A stretch of DNA of 45,371 bases from Candidatus Cryptobacteroides excrementipullorum (GTDB taxonomy: Bacteria; Bacteroidota; Bacteroidia; Bacteroidales; UBA932). The notes under the pieces were generated by a model. That model worked only from the letters and a program-made list of their open reading frames with translations. It was not told the DNA's origin and made no database searches. Below are positions 32,220 through 41,251 of this stretch, piece by piece (within the stretch, counting starts at the first letter, position 1; each line of letters starts with the position of its first letter). The position numbers and the translations under genes are program-made. The stretch is taken from positions 1-45,371 of the forward strand of contig JADILZ010000021.1 of the NCBI GenBank assembly GCA_017695065.1, written 5' to 3'.

Positions 32220-33539
32220 ATGCTATACCATCTTTTCGATTACCTCAAAGATTGCAACATACCGGGAGTGGGACTGATGCAGTACCTCTCCTTCAGGGCA
32301 ATTTTCGCCAGCGTGACATCCCTCCTGTTCGCGGTTTTCATCGGTAAACGGATTATCCGGTGGCTGCAGAAGAAGCAGATCGGGGAAGAGATCCGCGACC
32401 TCGGACTTGAAGGACAGATGCAGAAAAAGGGGACACCGACAATGGGCGGAATCATCATCATACTGGCCATACTGATAGCCGCCCTGCTTTTCTGCGATCT
32501 CACAAATATTTACACCATATTGTTGATTATAAGCACATTGTGGTTTGGATTCCTGGGGTTTGCCGATGATTTCATAAAGGTTTTCCGACACAACAAGGAG
32601 GGAATGAGCGAAAAAGGGAAACTCCTGGGACAAGTGCTGATGGGGCTGGTGATAGGACTGACCGTATGCTTCAGCGAACATATTGTCATCAGGGAAGAGC
32701 TGCATGACGGAGAAGTGTCATCCGGAGTAGCCGTAGCCGGAGCTGCTGCAGTACAGTCCGCAGAAGCAGGCCAGAGGACCGGGCAGGAAAACGCCGCGTC
32801 AGGCAGGAAGGGACAGGATGTGGTGAAGAGCACCAAGACCACCATCCCGTTCGTTAAGAACCACGAGTTCGACTACAAATGGCTCTCCCCGTTCAAAGGC
32901 AAATGGGGATGGTACTGCAAATGGGGAATCTACGTACTGATGATAGTGCTGGTGATAACGGCATGCTCGAACGGTACCAACCTCACAGACGGCATGGACG
33001 GGCTGGCGACAGGGACATCCGCTATAGTAGGAGTGGTGCTCGGAATCTTCGCATGGCTGTCCGGCAACGTCATCAATGCGGACTACCTCAATATAATGTA
33101 TATCCCAGGGACCGGTGAGATTGCCGTCTTCATGGCTGCATTTGTCGGGGCGCTCATAGGATTCCTCTGGTACAACGCATTCCCGGCACAGGTGTTCATG
33201 GGAGACACCGGGAGCCTCGCCATAGGCGGCATCATAGGGGTATGCGCGATACTGATCCGGAAGGAACTGCTGCTTCCGATACTTTGCGGTGTGTTCTTCG
33301 TGGAGAGCCTCTCCGTGATAATCCAGAGGTTCTATTTCAAGTACACCAAACGGAAGTACGGAGCGGGGCGCAGGGTGTTCAAGATGACCCCGCTCCACCA
33401 CCATTTCCAGAAGGAGGGTATCCCGGCGATAATAACGGCCCCGGCCAAGGCCCTGCCTGAAGCCAAGATTGTGACCAGGTTCTGGATTATCGGGATCATC
33501 CTTGCGGTGCTCACGATAGCTCTCCTGAAAATCAGGTAA
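32220..33539 (+). CDS. mraY: Phospho-MurNAc-pentapeptide transferase MraY
   Basis: A 439-residue, ten-TM enzyme that makes lipid I on undecaprenyl phosphate. Motifs are KKGTPTMGGIII, FADDFIKV (catalytic Asp pair), NLTDGMDGLATG, FPAQVFMGDTGSLAIGG and MTPLHHHFQKEG. Residues about 166-200 form an Ala/Gly/Gln-rich insertion (SGVAVAGAAAVQSAEAGQ) before TTIPFVKNHEFDY. It lies in the loop that many Bacteroidota MraY enlarge, but it is unusually low in complexity. The frame is open to 32184; the ATG at 32220 gives the usual N-terminus (MLYHLFDYL). Confidence 0.95.
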   Translation: MLYHLFDYLKDCNIPGVGLMQYLSFRAIFASVTSLLFAVFIGKRIIRWLQKKQIGEEIRDLGLEGQMQKKGTPTMGGIIIILAILIAALLFCDLTNIYTILLIISTLWFGFLGFADDFIKVFRHNKEGMSEKGKLLGQVLMGLVIGLTVCFSEHIVIREELHDGEVSSGVAVAGAAAVQSAEAGQRTGQENAASGRKGQDVVKSTKTTIPFVKNHEFDYKWLSPFKGKWGWYCKWGIYVLMIVLVITACSNGTNLTDGMDGLATGTSAIVGVVLGIFAWLSGNVINADYLNIMYIPGTGEIAVFMAAFVGALIGFLWYNAFPAQVFMGDTGSLAIGGIIGVCAILIRKELLLPILCGVFFVESLSVIIQRFYFKYTKRKYGAGRRVFKMTPLHHHFQKEGIPAIITAPAKALPEAKIVTRFWIIGIILAVLTIALLKIR

Positions 33540-33586
33540 GTACGCCCGCCAACAGGTAAATTATTGAATATAAGAAACGATACACA

Positions 33587-34933
33587 ATGGACAAAGTCAC
33601 AAAACGGATAGTAGTCCTCGGAGGCGGCGAAAGCGGCTGCGGAGCTGCCGTGCTCGCAAAAGTCAAGGGTTTCGACGTATTCCTTTCAGACAAGGGAAAG
33701 ATCGGAGACAGCTATATCGGTATGCTCAAGGAATGGGACATACCTTTTGAACAGGGACAGCACACGGAAGAGCTGGTCCTCAATGCCGACGAAGTCATAA
33801 AGAGTCCCGGCATACCGTCAACGGCTCCCATGGTGCAGAAAATCATGGAGAAAGGGATACATGTCATATCAGAGATAGAGTTCGCCGGCAGGTACGACAC
33901 CGCGAAGAAGATATGCATAACGGGAAGCAACGGGAAGACCACCACTACCTCCCTGATATACTACCTTCTCCAGCAGGCAGGCCTGAACGTGGGCCTCGGA
34001 GGGAACATCGGCAAAAGCTACGCATACCAGGTCGCCACCGCAAAGCATGATATATACGTACTGGAAATCAGCAGCTTCCAGCTGGACAACATGTATGATT
34101 TCAAAGCCGACATAGCCATCATCACCAACATCACCCCTGACCATCTCGACCGCTATGACCACAAGATGGAGAACTACGTCAAGGCCAAGTTCCGCATAAC
34201 CAGGAACATGGACAAGGATGACTGCTTCATCTTCTGCTCCGACGACGAAATCACCATCAACCACCTCAACAGGATTGTCATGAAGGCAAGGATGCTTCCA
34301 TTCTCACAGAAGCACGAGGTGGAACAGGGCGCATTCATCCGTGACGAGAGGATGGTGGTAAGGTACAATGACAGTGAATGTGACATGTACCTCCAGGAAC
34401 TTGCACTCGGAGGGAAGCACAACATATACAACTCGATGGCAGCCGCCATCGCAGGCAAGGTGATGGACATAGACAACGAAGTGATACGGAAAAGCCTCTC
34501 ATCATTCCAGGCGGTAGAGCACCGTCTCGAGAAAGTATTGAGCATCAAGGATGTGCTTTATATAAATGACTCCAAGGCCACCAACGTGGACGCTGCATGG
34601 TACGCTCTCGAATGTCAGACAAGACCTGTGGTGTGGATTGTAGGAGGGACGGACAAGGGGAATGACTATGCCCCGCTCATCCCACTCGCGAAGGAAAAAG
34701 TAAAAGCAATGATATGCATGGGGCTGGACAACAAGAAGTTCCATGAGTCATTCAAAAGCATTGTCCCGCAGATACATGACGTGACATCCGCAAAAGATGC
34801 CGTGCAGCTTGCGAGCAGGCTCGCATCCCCTGGTGACGTGGTGCTCCTGTCGCCATGCTGCGCAAGTTTCGACCTGTTCAGGAATTACGAGGACAGGGGA
34901 CGGCAGTTCAAGGAAGCGGTAAGGAATCTCTGA
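33587..34933 (+). CDS. murD: UDP-MurNAc-L-alanine:D-glutamate ligase MurD
   Basis: A 448-residue cytoplasmic Mur ligase. It has an N-terminal Rossmann-like VVLGGGESGCGAAVLA, the ATP-binding GSNGKTTTTSLIYY, the UDP-binding ISSFQLDN, ITPDHLDRYD, and the C-terminal NDSKATNVDAAWYAL and LSPCCASFDLF. Standard length. ftsW starts 23 bp after its stop. Confidence 0.96.
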   Translation: MDKVTKRIVVLGGGESGCGAAVLAKVKGFDVFLSDKGKIGDSYIGMLKEWDIPFEQGQHTEELVLNADEVIKSPGIPSTAPMVQKIMEKGIHVISEIEFAGRYDTAKKICITGSNGKTTTTSLIYYLLQQAGLNVGLGGNIGKSYAYQVATAKHDIYVLEISSFQLDNMYDFKADIAIITNITPDHLDRYDHKMENYVKAKFRITRNMDKDDCFIFCSDDEITINHLNRIVMKARMLPFSQKHEVEQGAFIRDERMVVRYNDSECDMYLQELALGGKHNIYNSMAAAIAGKVMDIDNEVIRKSLSSFQAVEHRLEKVLSIKDVLYINDSKATNVDAAWYALECQTRPVVWIVGGTDKGNDYAPLIPLAKEKVKAMICMGLDNKKFHESFKSIVPQIHDVTSAKDAVQLASRLASPGDVVLLSPCCASFDLFRNYEDRGRQFKEAVRNL

Positions 34934-34956
34934 CAAGAAGGCAAGCGGTATCGGAA

Positions 34957-36354
34957 ATGGAGAAAGACAGCAGCATACAAGGCGCTCCGGAACAGGGCAG
35001 GCGTTCCTGGTTCTGGAACTTCATAGACAACATCCAGGGAGATAAGGTGATCCTGATCATTATCTCCATGCTGATACTGTTCTCTATAGTGACCATTTTC
35101 TCATCCACATCCATGCTGGCCAGCTCAGGAATCAGCAGACTGGACATCTTCAAGGAGCAGATGGTGACCGTGTTTGTCGGAATAGCGATAATAGCGGTCT
35201 GCTACTTCATCCCGAGGATATGGATATTCAGGGCACTGTCGCAGTTCGGCTTCATGGTTTCCATGACATTCCTCATCCTTCTGCACACCCCGCTCGGGGT
35301 GGAAGTGAACGGTGCCGTAAGGGCCATACAGCTCGGGCCGATACAGGTACATGCCTACGAAGTGACAAAGGTGGCCATGATACTCTACCTCGCATGGGCG
35401 ATACACGCATACAAGAACGACTCGTTCAAGATGGCAGGATGGCTGTCATCCAGGTTCAGGAGCCTGTCTTTCCTGGCGCGGCCCGGATGGAAGAGAATGG
35501 TGTACATATTCATTCCGATACTGGCCGTATGTGTTGGGATACTCTTCGGAAGCTTTTCCAGCACGGTATTCATCGGGGGGATAATGTTCGTGACAATACT
35601 GATCGGTGGAATCAAATTCAAGGAAATCCTGCCGCCGGCCCTGATGTGCATCGCAGCGGTCGGGTTGTGCATCGGGATATACTTCGTCTCCGGAGGCAAG
35701 GTCTTCGAAAGGTTCGCCACGGCCATGAGCAGGCTGTCAATGGACGAGAAGCACAAGGACATCAAGGATCTAAGGCCCGGTACCGTGGAATTCCAGGAGG
35801 CGCTAGACGCGATAAAGCAGCCTGCCAGTGCGAAGATAGCCATCCACGAAGGCGGGCTCATCGGCAAGGGGCCAGGGAACAGCACACAGAAATACACTGT
35901 CCCGCTGATGTTCAGCGACTACATGTTCAGTTTCATAATAGAGGAATACGGGCTTGTCGGCGGCATCGTGGTCATCATGCTGTATGTCAGCCTCCTGGCC
36001 CGTGCTTCGCTGATAGTCCGCGCCTGTGACAACGAGTTCGCCAAGACTGCGGTTGCAGGGCTCGCCGTACTCATAAGCGGCCAGGCCCTGATGCACATGT
36101 TCATCAACGCCGACCTCGGGCCGCTCACAGGCCAGACCCTGCCGATGATAAGCCATGGGAAGAGCTCGTTCTTCGCCTTCAGCATAGCATTCGGCGTACT
36201 TCTTTCCATAAGCAAGATGGCCAAGGCCAAGATAAAGAAGGAAGAAGAGGAATCGGAACCTCTGGTGGAGGGACTTGGAGTGCAGGACGACAATGTCCAA
36301 GACACCCTTTCGGAGCTCGATGACTTCGAGTCCGGGAAAGGCCTTGCATCCTGA
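34957..36354 (+). CDS. ftsW: Septal peptidoglycan glycosyltransferase FtsW (SEDS)
   Basis: A 465-residue polytopic SEDS protein, the glycan polymerase that works with FtsI. It has VTIFSSTSMLA in the first periplasmic loop, a long soluble stretch around residues 150-165, VNGAVRAIQLGPIQVHAYEV, and the late KGPGNSTQKYTVP and TGQTLPMISHGKSSFFAFS segments. The cytoplasmic tail is acidic (EEEESEPLVEGLG). The frame is open to 34855 inside murD, but the ATG at 34957, 23 bp after murD, gives the expected short N-terminus. Confidence 0.95.
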   Translation: MEKDSSIQGAPEQGRRSWFWNFIDNIQGDKVILIIISMLILFSIVTIFSSTSMLASSGISRLDIFKEQMVTVFVGIAIIAVCYFIPRIWIFRALSQFGFMVSMTFLILLHTPLGVEVNGAVRAIQLGPIQVHAYEVTKVAMILYLAWAIHAYKNDSFKMAGWLSSRFRSLSFLARPGWKRMVYIFIPILAVCVGILFGSFSSTVFIGGIMFVTILIGGIKFKEILPPALMCIAAVGLCIGIYFVSGGKVFERFATAMSRLSMDEKHKDIKDLRPGTVEFQEALDAIKQPASAKIAIHEGGLIGKGPGNSTQKYTVPLMFSDYMFSFIIEEYGLVGGIVVIMLYVSLLARASLIVRACDNEFAKTAVAGLAVLISGQALMHMFINADLGPLTGQTLPMISHGKSSFFAFSIAFGVLLSISKMAKAKIKKEEEESEPLVEGLGVQDDNVQDTLSELDDFESGKGLAS

Positions 36355-36416
36355 ACTTCCATTCATCCCGGCGACAGAGGAAGAGCTGCCGCATATACCG
36401 GAAAAAGAAGATTATA

Positions 36417-36434
36417 CAATATTATATAATATTG
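36417..36434. promoter_or_regulatory. AT-rich 18-bp perfect palindrome before murG
   Basis: CAATATTATATAATATTG is its own reverse complement and lies 5 bp before the murG ATG, in an 85-bp gap that is sharply more AT-rich than the rest of the cluster. It could be an operator, a hairpin over the ribosome site, or an internal promoter. No known site is recognised. Confidence 0.5.
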
Positions 36435-36439
36435 ACAAT

Positions 36440-37594
36440 ATGGAACCTATACGCGCCATAATATCAGGAGGAGGGACAGGAGGGCACATATTCCCGGCCA
36501 TCTCCATAGCCAACGCCCTCAAGGCTGCCGACCCCCGCACGGAAATCCTGTTCGTAGGGGCAGAGGGCCGGATGGAAATGGAAAAGGTGCCGGCGGCAGG
36601 ATACAGGATAACTGGACTGCCTGTGGCAGGGCTCCAGCGCAGGCTCACGGTGTCCAACCTTGCACTCCCGTTCAAGCTGGCAAGGAGCCTCAGGATGGCC
36701 TCCGGGCTGATTGACGGCTTCAGACCGGACATAGCCATAGGTGTAGGAGGATATGCAAGCGCTCCCCTGCTCTGGAGCGCATGCAGGAAAGGGATACCGT
36801 CGCTCATACAGGAACAGAACGGGTTCGCCGGCCTCACGAACAAGATACTCGGTAAGAAGGTGGACAGGATATGCGTGGCCTACGAAGGGATGGAAAGGTT
36901 CTTCCCCGCAGACAAGATTGTCCTGACAGGAAATCCCATCAGGAAAGAGATTACCCCGGCCACAGACATGATGAAGAAGGAGGCGGCTGAATATTACAGG
37001 CTCGACCCAGGGAGGAAATGCATGTTCATAGTGGGGGGAAGCCTCGGAAGCGGGACATTGAACAGGTCTGTCCGCTTGTGGATCGAGGAAGGCTGCCCGG
37101 GAGGCGAGGATGTGGAAGTGATATGGCAGTGCGGCAGGTACTACAAGGCGGACACAGACGCCTTCATGGAAAAGGCACGCGCAGAAGGGCTCGGAGGAGG
37201 GACCCTCCGGTACATACACCACTTCGATTTCATAAAGAGGATGGACCTGGCATACGCGGCCGCCGATGTGGTGGTATCAAGGTCCGGGGCAAGTTCCGTA
37301 TCGGAGCTTGCAGCCGCCCACAAGGCAACGGTCTTCGTGCCGTCCCCGAATGTGGCGGAGGACCACCAGACCCACAATGCGATGGCCCTTGTGAAAAAAG
37401 GCGCAGCCATGGCCGTCACGGATGCGGAAGCACCCGCAAGACTCATGGCCACGGCATGCGGACTTGTCAAAGACCCTGCAAAAATAGCTGGACTTGAAAA
37501 GAATATCGCTACCTTTGCACGTCCGGACGCGGCAGAGGCGATTGTAAGGGAAATATACAGCCTGCTGCAGGCGGCTGGCAAGAAAAGGCATTGA
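36440..37594 (+). CDS. murG: Lipid II synthase MurG
   Basis: A 384-residue GT28 glycosyltransferase that adds GlcNAc to lipid I on the inner face of the membrane. It has the N-terminal ISGGGTGGHIFPAISIA glycine loop, GVGGYASAPLL, IQEQNGFAGLTNK, IVGGSLGSGTLN, and the donor-binding SRSGASSVSELAAAHK. The frame is open upstream into ftsW (to 36275), but the added residues do not resemble MurG and the ATG at 36440 matches the family start. murC begins 3 bp after the stop. Confidence 0.96.
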   Translation: MEPIRAIISGGGTGGHIFPAISIANALKAADPRTEILFVGAEGRMEMEKVPAAGYRITGLPVAGLQRRLTVSNLALPFKLARSLRMASGLIDGFRPDIAIGVGGYASAPLLWSACRKGIPSLIQEQNGFAGLTNKILGKKVDRICVAYEGMERFFPADKIVLTGNPIRKEITPATDMMKKEAAEYYRLDPGRKCMFIVGGSLGSGTLNRSVRLWIEEGCPGGEDVEVIWQCGRYYKADTDAFMEKARAEGLGGGTLRYIHHFDFIKRMDLAYAAADVVVSRSGASSVSELAAAHKATVFVPSPNVAEDHQTHNAMALVKKGAAMAVTDAEAPARLMATACGLVKDPAKIAGLEKNIATFARPDAAEAIVREIYSLLQAAGKKRH

Positions 37595-37597
37595 CAG

Positions 37598-38965
37598 ATG
37601 GGAAATTACAGGAACATATATTTCATCGGAATCGGAGGCATAGGAATGAGTGCGATAGCACGGTATTACCATGCAAAGGGATACTCTGTTTCCGGATACG
37701 ACAGGACGCCGTCCGTACTCACGCACGAACTTGAGTCGGAGGGCATCCATGTCCATTACGAAGACAACCCGGGATTCATCCCGGAAGACCCGGCAATGAC
37801 CCTCGTTGTCTATACGCCGGCCATTCCACACGACATGGGGGAACTTGTATATGCTCAGGAGCACGGTTACAAGGTAGTGAAACGCTCCAGGATACTCGGA
37901 GAGATAGCCTCAGGACAGCACTGCCTCGCCATCGCGGGGACACACGGCAAGACCACCACCAGCACCCTGCTGGCCCACATCCTCCACACCGGAGGGGAGG
38001 AGTGCTCAGCGTTCCTCGGCGGAATCTCGAAAAATTACGGGACCAATCTCCTGGTCGGGAAAGATAATGTGATAGTGGCCGAGGCCGATGAATTTGACAG
38101 GTCGTTCCTGCAGCTCCACCCGGAAACAGCTGTCATCACGGCAATGGACGCCGACCACCTGGACATATACTCCGACCTGGAGCACGTCAAGGAGGCATTC
38201 CGTGCATTCGCCTCGCAGGTAAGCGGGACCCTGATAGTGAAAAAGGGCCTGGACATCAGCCGGGAGGACACGGGAGCGAAGATACTGAGCTATTCATACA
38301 ACGACCCTGAAGCGGATTTCCACGCATCTGGCCTGGAGCTCGACAGCTGCGGATATTTCACGTTTACCCTGAACGCACCTTCGTGCAGGATAGAAGGATG
38401 CAGGGTCGGGATTCCCGGATGGGTGAACGTCGAGAACGGGATTGCCGCGGCAGCTGCGGCATTGACATGGGGGACAAAGCCGGAGAAGGTGAAGGAGGCC
38501 CTGGCGTCATTCCAGGGCGTGAAAAGAAGGTTCGATGTCCACCTTAACACCCCGCACTGCTCATACATAGACGATTACGCACACCATCCCAAGGAGATAG
38601 CCTCTGCAGTAAGTTCCATCCGGGAGATGTTTCCCGGACGAAGGATCACGGCTGTGTTCCAGCCGCATCTCTATACGAGGACACGCGACTTCGCTGACGG
38701 ATTCGCCGATGCTCTCGGCAAAGTGGACAGGCTGATTCTGCTGGACATATACCCGGCAAGGGAGGAACCGCTGCCGGGAGTGACCTCAGGGCTGATTTTC
38801 GACAAGGTGAAAGGCCCTCAGAAAACGATGGTCAGGAAGGAGGAGCTGATGGGATACCTGGAGAACGAACCGGTGGATGTGCTTGTGACATTCGGTGCAG
38901 GCGACATCGACAGGTTCACAGGACCGATAACCGAATTGCTGGAGAAGCGCATCTCACACATGTAA
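37598..38965 (+). CDS. murC: UDP-MurNAc:L-alanine ligase MurC
   Basis: A 455-residue cytoplasmic Mur ligase that starts the stem peptide. It has the N-terminal FIGIGGIGMSAIARYYHAKG, the ATP-binding AGTHGKTTTSTLLAHIL, EADEFDRSFLQLHP, DADHLDIY and the C-terminal DDYAHHPKEIASAV, with FQPHLYTRTRDFADGFA. Standard length. It follows murG by 3 bp and is followed directly by ftsQ; there is no ddl gene between them, as is usual in Bacteroidota. Confidence 0.96.
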   Translation: MGNYRNIYFIGIGGIGMSAIARYYHAKGYSVSGYDRTPSVLTHELESEGIHVHYEDNPGFIPEDPAMTLVVYTPAIPHDMGELVYAQEHGYKVVKRSRILGEIASGQHCLAIAGTHGKTTTSTLLAHILHTGGEECSAFLGGISKNYGTNLLVGKDNVIVAEADEFDRSFLQLHPETAVITAMDADHLDIYSDLEHVKEAFRAFASQVSGTLIVKKGLDISREDTGAKILSYSYNDPEADFHASGLELDSCGYFTFTLNAPSCRIEGCRVGIPGWVNVENGIAAAAAALTWGTKPEKVKEALASFQGVKRRFDVHLNTPHCSYIDDYAHHPKEIASAVSSIREMFPGRRITAVFQPHLYTRTRDFADGFADALGKVDRLILLDIYPAREEPLPGVTSGLIFDKVKGPQKTMVRKEELMGYLENEPVDVLVTFGAGDIDRFTGPITELLEKRISHM

Positions 38966-38980
38966 CAACAAAGGCCGGAC

Positions 38981-39763
38981 ATGAGACCGTTTATACGATA
39001 TACCCTTGCGGTGTGCTCCATTGCGCTTGTTGCCCTCTGCCTCATGGCAGCCTTCGGTGCAAGTGCCGTGAAACGCGGCGCACTGACCTGTACCGGGCTG
39101 GAAGTCATCATCAGGGACAGCCTGGAAAACAGTTTCGTGTCCGTAGACGACATCAGAAGATATCTGGACTCGGAGTCAGGAGGATACATGGGCAGGAAGC
39201 TTGACAGCATCGACCTTGCCGGCATTGAACGTATAATCGACGGAAAGAGCGCGGTCCTGAAGAGCGAGGCGTACATGACAAAGGACGGAATCCTGAACAT
39301 ATCCGTCACACAACGGAAGCCGATGGTCAGGTTCCAGAAGTCCGACGGAGGGTTCTATGCTGACAAGGAGGGATACATCTTCCCGCTGCAGGGCAGCTAC
39401 ACGGCATACGTCCCCGTGGTTGACGGGAACATTCCCATAAAGACCAGCAGCTCATACAAGGGTCAGGCTCAGGGTAAAGAGGAAAAGGAATGGATCGACA
39501 GCATGATCCGCATGATACGGTACATGGAGGAGAGCGGGGTCTGGGCCGAGAACATCGTCCAGATCAGCGTGCAGGACAACGGGGACCTCATACTCGTCCC
39601 ACGCCAGGGGAAAGAGAAGTTCCTTTTCGGAAAGCCGGACGGGATTGAAGCGAAGTTCTCCCGCATGGAGAAATATTATACGGGCATATTGCCTGTCAAG
39701 GGACAGGGATATTACTCGACGGTGAATGTCAAATATAACGGACAGATTATCTGCAGGAAATGA
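38981..39763 (+). CDS. ftsQ: Cell-division protein FtsQ/DivIB
   Basis: A 260-residue bitopic protein. It has a very short cytoplasmic N-terminus, one membrane segment (about residues 6-28), then a periplasmic POTRA-like and beta domain (SFVSVDDIRRYLDSESGG, ILNISVTQRKPMVRFQ, GFYADKEGYIFPL). Sequence conservation is low; topology and position between murC and ftsA support the call. It bridges FtsA/FtsZ and the FtsL-FtsI complex. Its TGA overlaps the ftsA start as ATGA. Confidence 0.88.
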   Translation: MRPFIRYTLAVCSIALVALCLMAAFGASAVKRGALTCTGLEVIIRDSLENSFVSVDDIRRYLDSESGGYMGRKLDSIDLAGIERIIDGKSAVLKSEAYMTKDGILNISVTQRKPMVRFQKSDGGFYADKEGYIFPLQGSYTAYVPVVDGNIPIKTSSSYKGQAQGKEEKEWIDSMIRMIRYMEESGVWAENIVQISVQDNGDLILVPRQGKEKFLFGKPDGIEAKFSRMEKYYTGILPVKGQGYYSTVNVKYNGQIICRK

Positions 39764-41235
39764 CAAACATGGATGAGAAACACTTGGTGGCCATCGACCT
39801 TGGCACTTCCAAGTTCACACTGACGGTCGCGAGAGTCAACGGATATGATATCCAGATCGTCTATTACAAGGAGGTCCCTGCCGCAGGGATCAGGAACAGC
39901 TATGTGCTCAACCCGAGCCATGTGGCAAGGACACTCAGGCCTGCCATAGAATCTGCAGAACGGGAGCTTGACATCAAGATCACACAGACAGTGGTGGGCA
40001 TGCCCCGGTACAGTGTCAGGCAGGAAACCAACCAGGGAAGCATAGAGCTCAACCCCGAGGAATGTATCACCCAGGACGATATCAACTACCTGAAGGACAT
40101 GGCCCAGCAGGAATATCCTCTGGACAACCCGAAGGAAGTCCTTTTCGGTGCCGTTGCCCAGTCATTCTCCACCTCCGAGGATTTCCAGCTCATAGAGAAG
40201 GACATCATCGGCATGGCGAGCGACAAGATTGAGGGGAACTTCAAGATTTTCATCGGGACCAAGAGGTACCTTAAGAACATTGACCTGGCCTTCAACGAGC
40301 TAGGCATCGCCGTCGCCGGCAAATACTTCACCCCGGACACGACATCCCGCGCGGTGCTCACCAATGCGGAGATGGAGAGCGGCGTGGCCCTGATAGACTT
40401 CGGTGCGGGAGTGACATCCGTGAGCATATACTCCGGAAGCATAATGAGATACTATGCCGCGATACCTTTCGGCGGGAAGTCCATAACGCATGACATCGAC
40501 ACAGAGTGCAAGATCTTCTCCGAGACCCTTGCCGAGAACATCAAGCTCGCACACGGGATATGCATGCCTGAGAAGCTGCAGAACATGAACGAGAAGATAC
40601 TCCGCATAAACATCGGAACCACGGCCCAGTACAAGGACCTCCCAGTGAAGTACCTCTCCGAAGTCATAACATGCAGGGTGCAGGAAATCATGGAGGCCAT
40701 CCTTTTCGAAATCCAGAAAAGCGGACTGGCCGACAGGCTCAGAAGCGGGATCGTGCTCACGGGCGGGGGCGCCAACCTGGCGAACTGCGGGAACTTCCTC
40801 ACCGAGCTTTCAGGCTATTCGGTGCGTATCGGCTACCCGAGACCGCTGTTCTCCGGCGGAGGGTGCATCGGTGTTCATGAAGCGGATGCGGCCACCTCGA
40901 TAGGTATGATACTGGCTGCCGCCAATGACAACTGCGAGGAATGCACCGTACCAGAGGAATACCCTTCAAAAAATACATCCGTAGTAGTGGAAGGCCTCAA
41001 GGAAACGGATATCGTGGAGGAGGACAAGAAGGAGCAGACACCGGAGCCGGACCACAAGGACAGCCTCTTCGACGAAGACGAGATAGAGAAAGTCAAGCCT
41101 GAGAAACCGGACAAGAAAAAGGCGGAACGCGGCAAGGATAAGGTCAAGAAGGTGACATGGGGAGACAGGCTCAAGAAAGCCGTGAACCAGTTCACCGGCT
41201 CTCTGTACGACAACATGAACAATGAAGAAATCTGA
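39760..41235 (+). CDS. ftsA: Cell-division actin-like protein FtsA
   Basis: A 491-residue actin-family ATPase that tethers FtsZ to the membrane. It has the phosphate-1 loop AIDLGTSKFTLTVARVNG, the SHS2/1C region, GVALIDFGAGVTSVSIY (phosphate 2), and IVLTGGGANLANCGNF (adenosine). The C-terminal 100 residues are a long charged linker rich in E, D and K, followed by a likely amphipathic membrane helix (TWGDRLKKAVNQFTGSLYD). The start at 39760 overlaps the ftsQ stop; a second ATG at 39769 is possible. Confidence 0.95.
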   Translation: MTNMDEKHLVAIDLGTSKFTLTVARVNGYDIQIVYYKEVPAAGIRNSYVLNPSHVARTLRPAIESAERELDIKITQTVVGMPRYSVRQETNQGSIELNPEECITQDDINYLKDMAQQEYPLDNPKEVLFGAVAQSFSTSEDFQLIEKDIIGMASDKIEGNFKIFIGTKRYLKNIDLAFNELGIAVAGKYFTPDTTSRAVLTNAEMESGVALIDFGAGVTSVSIYSGSIMRYYAAIPFGGKSITHDIDTECKIFSETLAENIKLAHGICMPEKLQNMNEKILRINIGTTAQYKDLPVKYLSEVITCRVQEIMEAILFEIQKSGLADRLRSGIVLTGGGANLANCGNFLTELSGYSVRIGYPRPLFSGGGCIGVHEADAATSIGMILAAANDNCEECTVPEEYPSKNTSVVVEGLKETDIVEEDKKEQTPEPDHKDSLFDEDEIEKVKPEKPDKKKAERGKDKVKKVTWGDRLKKAVNQFTGSLYDNMNNEEI

Positions 41236-41251
41236 TACAGGAGGACACGGA

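Noticed and set aside
36275..36439. N-terminal extension of murG into ftsW
   Set aside because: The frame is open, but the added residues do not match MurG and include the AT-rich palindrome. The glycine loop must lie close to the N-terminus.
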